A stretch of 15,486 nt of DNA, taken from contig USKU01000018.1 in NCBI GenBank assembly GCA_900555335.1, forward strand, positions 1 to 15,486. The letters run 5' to 3'. The notes beneath the pieces were generated by a model. It saw nothing but the letters and a program-made list of their open reading frames with translations. It searched no databases and was not told where the DNA came from. Each line of letters opens with the position of its first letter. Positions within the stretch are counted from its first letter, which is position 1. Both the position numbers and the translations under genes were made by a program. The DNA comes from an uncultured Atopobium sp. (GTDB lineage: Bacteria; Actinomycetota; Coriobacteriia; Coriobacteriales; Atopobiaceae). Of the stretch, positions 13,623 through 15,486 are shown piece after piece.

Positions 13623-15486
13623 TTACCAAATGACAATCTTGGTTCCATAAGGAATGTTGTCATAAACCCACTTAGCATTTTCTGTTGCAAGACGTACGCA
13701 ACCATGAGAGCCGTTATATCCAAGTCTGCCGTCACGAACGGTGTAGCCATCTGCATGATAGAGAATGGAGTGGATGAGATACTCTCCAGAGATGGTTGTG
13801 TAGTACCAGCATCTATAACCAGAGCCAAAGTAGAGGCCCTTGTTACCTACGGTAAATTGACCATGAGGGGTCCACATACCTGGTGCTCCTGTGGTGCACT
13901 GCCATTCGTACCAAACAACCCAGTTGCCGTGTGAGCCCCTATATACAGCAAAGCGATTGCCGGTAGTATCAATCTGGATGAGCCAGTTAGTGGCGCTATA
14001 GTAGTTCTGAGCATAACGGTACATATCAGGGTAGTAACAAGGCTGTTCCTCCATGGCGCCGTCAGCTCCAGCCCAATAGAGCTTGCCACCCCATGTTACA
14101 TAACCAGTTTGCATGGAACCATTATTGTTCAGATAGTAGTCTTTGCCATTATCTTTAATCCATCCGGTTTTCATTTTGCCGTCAGCATCCAGGTAATACC
14201 AGCCACTTTTGAGGTGAACCCAGCCAGTCTGCTTTTCACCATTTGTGTTGAAGTAATAGTACGTTCCCTGGATATTGACCCAATCAGAGGCAGCTGAGCC
14301 ATCATTGAGATAGTAATAGTCTTTGCCGTTTTCTTTTACCCAACCAGTTTTTACCTTGTGGTCTGAGCCAATGTGAAGAGTAAGTCCAGGAAGCTTTACA
14401 GTGCCTGTAGGTTGAGTGCCGTTATCAGCCGTAAAGATACCATCAGGAGAAAGACGTCCAGTTAGAACTCCATCTGGACCAGCCCAGCGTTTTACGCCGT
14501 TGGTAAGAGTTACCCAAGAATTACGGATAAGGCCATATCCTTCATCAAAGTAATAGTCTTTGCCGTTAATGGAATGCTCGCCAACGTAAGCGGGATTACC
14601 TAGTTTTGTGGAGTCAAAATACCAGGTCTTACCATTTGGAGTATTAAACCAGCCAGACGCAAAAGCTCCGCTTGATTGAGCCCATGCCCATTCGCGGGTA
14701 GGCAACTGAACCCAACCGTTTGAAGTCATACCGGCGTCTACATCAATATTGTACGTGCCGCTAGAAATCTTAATTACGCCTACAGACAGACGATGATGTG
14801 GATCTTCTGGATCAAAGTAAAACCATTTACCGTTTGGAAGTTGTTTCCATTCAGAGTGGAATGTTCCATCGGTATCAGCCCACGACCAGGAATTGTCTGT
14901 ACGATGGACCCAGCCATTTCTGCGAAGACCATATCCTTCATCAAAGTAATAATACTTGCCGTCAACTTGAGTTTCACCAATTGCAGCTGGATGCTGTGGA
15001 TCTGAAGGGTCAAAATACCAAGTCTTACCATTTGGAGTGTTAAACCAGCCAGATGCAAATGCGCCACTTGACTGAGCCCAAGCCCAGTCTCCGTTTGCCA
15101 GACGCACCCAGTTATGAGAGGTCATTCCGGCGCTTTCATCTACATAGAAAGTTCCGCTAGAGAGCTGAACAACTCCAACTTTCATACGATGGAAGGGGTC
15201 TTCGGTATCAAAGTAGAACCACTTTCCGTTTGGCAACTGCTTCCAATCGGAGTGGAAAGAACCATCTGAGTCAATATAAGACCGCGTACCATCTTGATGA
15301 TGGACCCATCCTTTGGTGACAAGACCATAGCCCTCATCAAAGAAGTAGGGCTTTCCATCAATGAGATGCGCACCTACAAATGCCGGGTAAGCATCCTGAG
15401 AAGGATCAAAATACCAAGTTTTACCATTAGGCGTTGTATACCAACCTTTGACTGCATTACCACTAGCATCTACATAGTGCCAGCCA
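13623..15486 (-). CDS. L,D-transpeptidase with cell-wall-binding repeats (C-terminal part; start lies off the right edge)
   Basis: The frame is open to the window's right edge, so only the last roughly 620 residues are seen. The C-terminal domain of about 130 residues (13623 to about 14035) is a YkuD-type L,D-transpeptidase. The catalytic motif SHGCVR (Cys codon 13698-13700) follows an upstream conserved His in YLIHSILY. Such enzymes make 3-3 peptidoglycan cross-links or attach proteins to the wall. Ahead of it are short repeats with GW, YY and TGW signatures (14050-14365) of the choline/glucan-binding type, a linker, then long 132-residue modules rich in Trp and Tyr (for example GWFNTPNGKTWYFD and YYFDEGYGL). 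A signal peptide is expected but not visible. TTG at 15234-15236 is only an internal Leu codon, since repeat sequence continues upstream. A bidirectional terminator follows the stop. Confidence 0.93.
   Translation of the reverse strand, partial: GWHYVDASGNAVKGWYTTPNGKTWYFDPSQDAYPAFVGAHLIDGKPYFFDEGYGLVTKGWVHHQDGTRSYIDSDGSFHSDWKQLPNGKWFYFDTEDPFHRMKVGVVQLSSGTFYVDESAGMTSHNWVRLANGDWAWAQSSGAFASGWFNTPNGKTWYFDPSDPQHPAAIGETQVDGKYYYFDEGYGLRRNGWVHRTDNSWSWADTDGTFHSEWKQLPNGKWFYFDPEDPHHRLSVGVIKISSGTYNIDVDAGMTSNGWVQLPTREWAWAQSSGAFASGWFNTPNGKTWYFDSTKLGNPAYVGEHSINGKDYYFDEGYGLIRNSWVTLTNGVKRWAGPDGVLTGRLSPDGIFTADNGTQPTGTVKLPGLTLHIGSDHKVKTGWVKENGKDYYYLNDGSAASDWVNIQGTYYYFNTNGEKQTGWVHLKSGWYYLDADGKMKTGWIKDNGKDYYLNNNGSMQTGYVTWGGKLYWAGADGAMEEQPCYYPDMYRYAQNYYSATNWLIQIDTTGNRFAVYRGSHGNWVVWYEWQCTTGAPGMWTPHGQFTVGNKGLYFGSGYRCWYYTTISGEYLIHSILYHADGYTVRDGRLGYNGSHGCVRLATENAKWVYDNIPYGTKIVIW
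14050..14365 (-). repeat. short cell-wall-binding repeats of about 20 residues
   Basis: Within the transpeptidase gene, successive units such as KTGWVKENGKDYYYLNDGS, QTGWVHLKSGWYYLDADGK and KTGWIKDNGKDYYLNNNGS follow the choline/glucan-binding repeat pattern, with aromatic residues spaced to form a beta-solenoid. The ligand is not identifiable from the sequence. Confidence 0.85.
14533..15486 (-). repeat. long tandem modules with 396-bp (132-residue) period
   Basis: Marker stretches recur exactly 396 bases apart. The YYFDEGYGL segment lies at about 14533, 14929 and 15325, and the TPNGKTWYFD segment at about 14631, 15027 and 15423. Each module combines a PNGK-[TW]-WYFD unit, an FDEGYGL unit, a QLPNGKWFYFD unit (in the full copies) and a WAQSSGAFASGWF unit (in the copies complete here). 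The array continues off the right edge, so its full copy number is unknown. Confidence 0.88.

Noticed and set aside
15234..15236. TTG as the start of the L,D-transpeptidase
   Set aside because: Repeat-module sequence continues in frame upstream to the window edge without a stop, so this is an internal leucine.
14050..15486. CRISPR-like or mobile repeat array
   Set aside because: The repeats are coding, in frame, multiples of three and without spacer structure; they are protein modules.

Overview
This is a stretch of ordinary bacterial chromosome of moderate GC content (roughly 45 %). It has densely packed genes, an actinobacterial/Gram-positive style SOS box (GAAC-N4-GTTC), a superoxide reductase, a PTS component, two PepC-type peptidases and a surface protein built from choline/glucan-binding-like repeats. 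Together these suggest an anaerobic, host-associated member of the Coriobacteriia, most likely Atopobiaceae (Atopobium/Lancefieldella/Olsenella). That placement is an inference from protein character; no rRNA or tRNA is present to confirm it.

Layout from left to right. Positions 1-450 hold the 3' end of a PTS glucose-family permease (EIIA domain). A YigZ/IMPACT-family protein (472-1113) follows, and its 3' end overlaps a small two-helix membrane protein on the other strand (1079-1285). Two tandem minus-strand C1 peptidases come next (1416-2876 and 2951-4309). They are separated by a strong hairpin terminator, so the promoter-distal copy probably depends on read-through. A 327-base divergent intergenic region (4310-4636) carries a near-consensus LexA-type box and an interrupted palindrome ahead of dnaE (4637-8473), the DNA polymerase III alpha subunit, which has an unusual insertion of about 65 residues in its PHP domain. 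Next is a one-domain superoxide reductase (8583-8948) whose N-terminal domain has lost its cysteines. It is preceded by two tandem dyads about 20 bp apart and a UUCG hairpin, and followed by a good terminator.

The gene at 9083-10870 reads as a full-length glutamine-dependent NAD+ synthetase in which the visible catalytic signatures of both domains are eroded; it is a candidate pseudoenzyme. Then comes a compact SOS-type operon, ruvC-ruvA-ruvB plus an uncharacterised 131-residue protein (10932-13541), with a LexA palindrome overlapping the expected transcription start and a bidirectional terminator at the end. The window closes with the C-terminal 1.86 kb of a large minus-strand L,D-transpeptidase carrying long 132-residue repeat modules (396 bp period) that continue off the right edge.

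Themes: replication and repair (dnaE, ruvCAB) with LexA-like sites at both loci; peptide use (two PepC paralogs); oxidative-stress defence in an anaerobe (superoxide reductase); and cell-wall modification (L,D-transpeptidase). No CRISPR, insertion sequence, prophage, tRNA or rRNA was seen. The most unusual items are the NAD synthetase-like pseudoenzyme, the DnaE insertion, the LexA-like site before dnaE, and the tandem operator upstream of the superoxide reductase.
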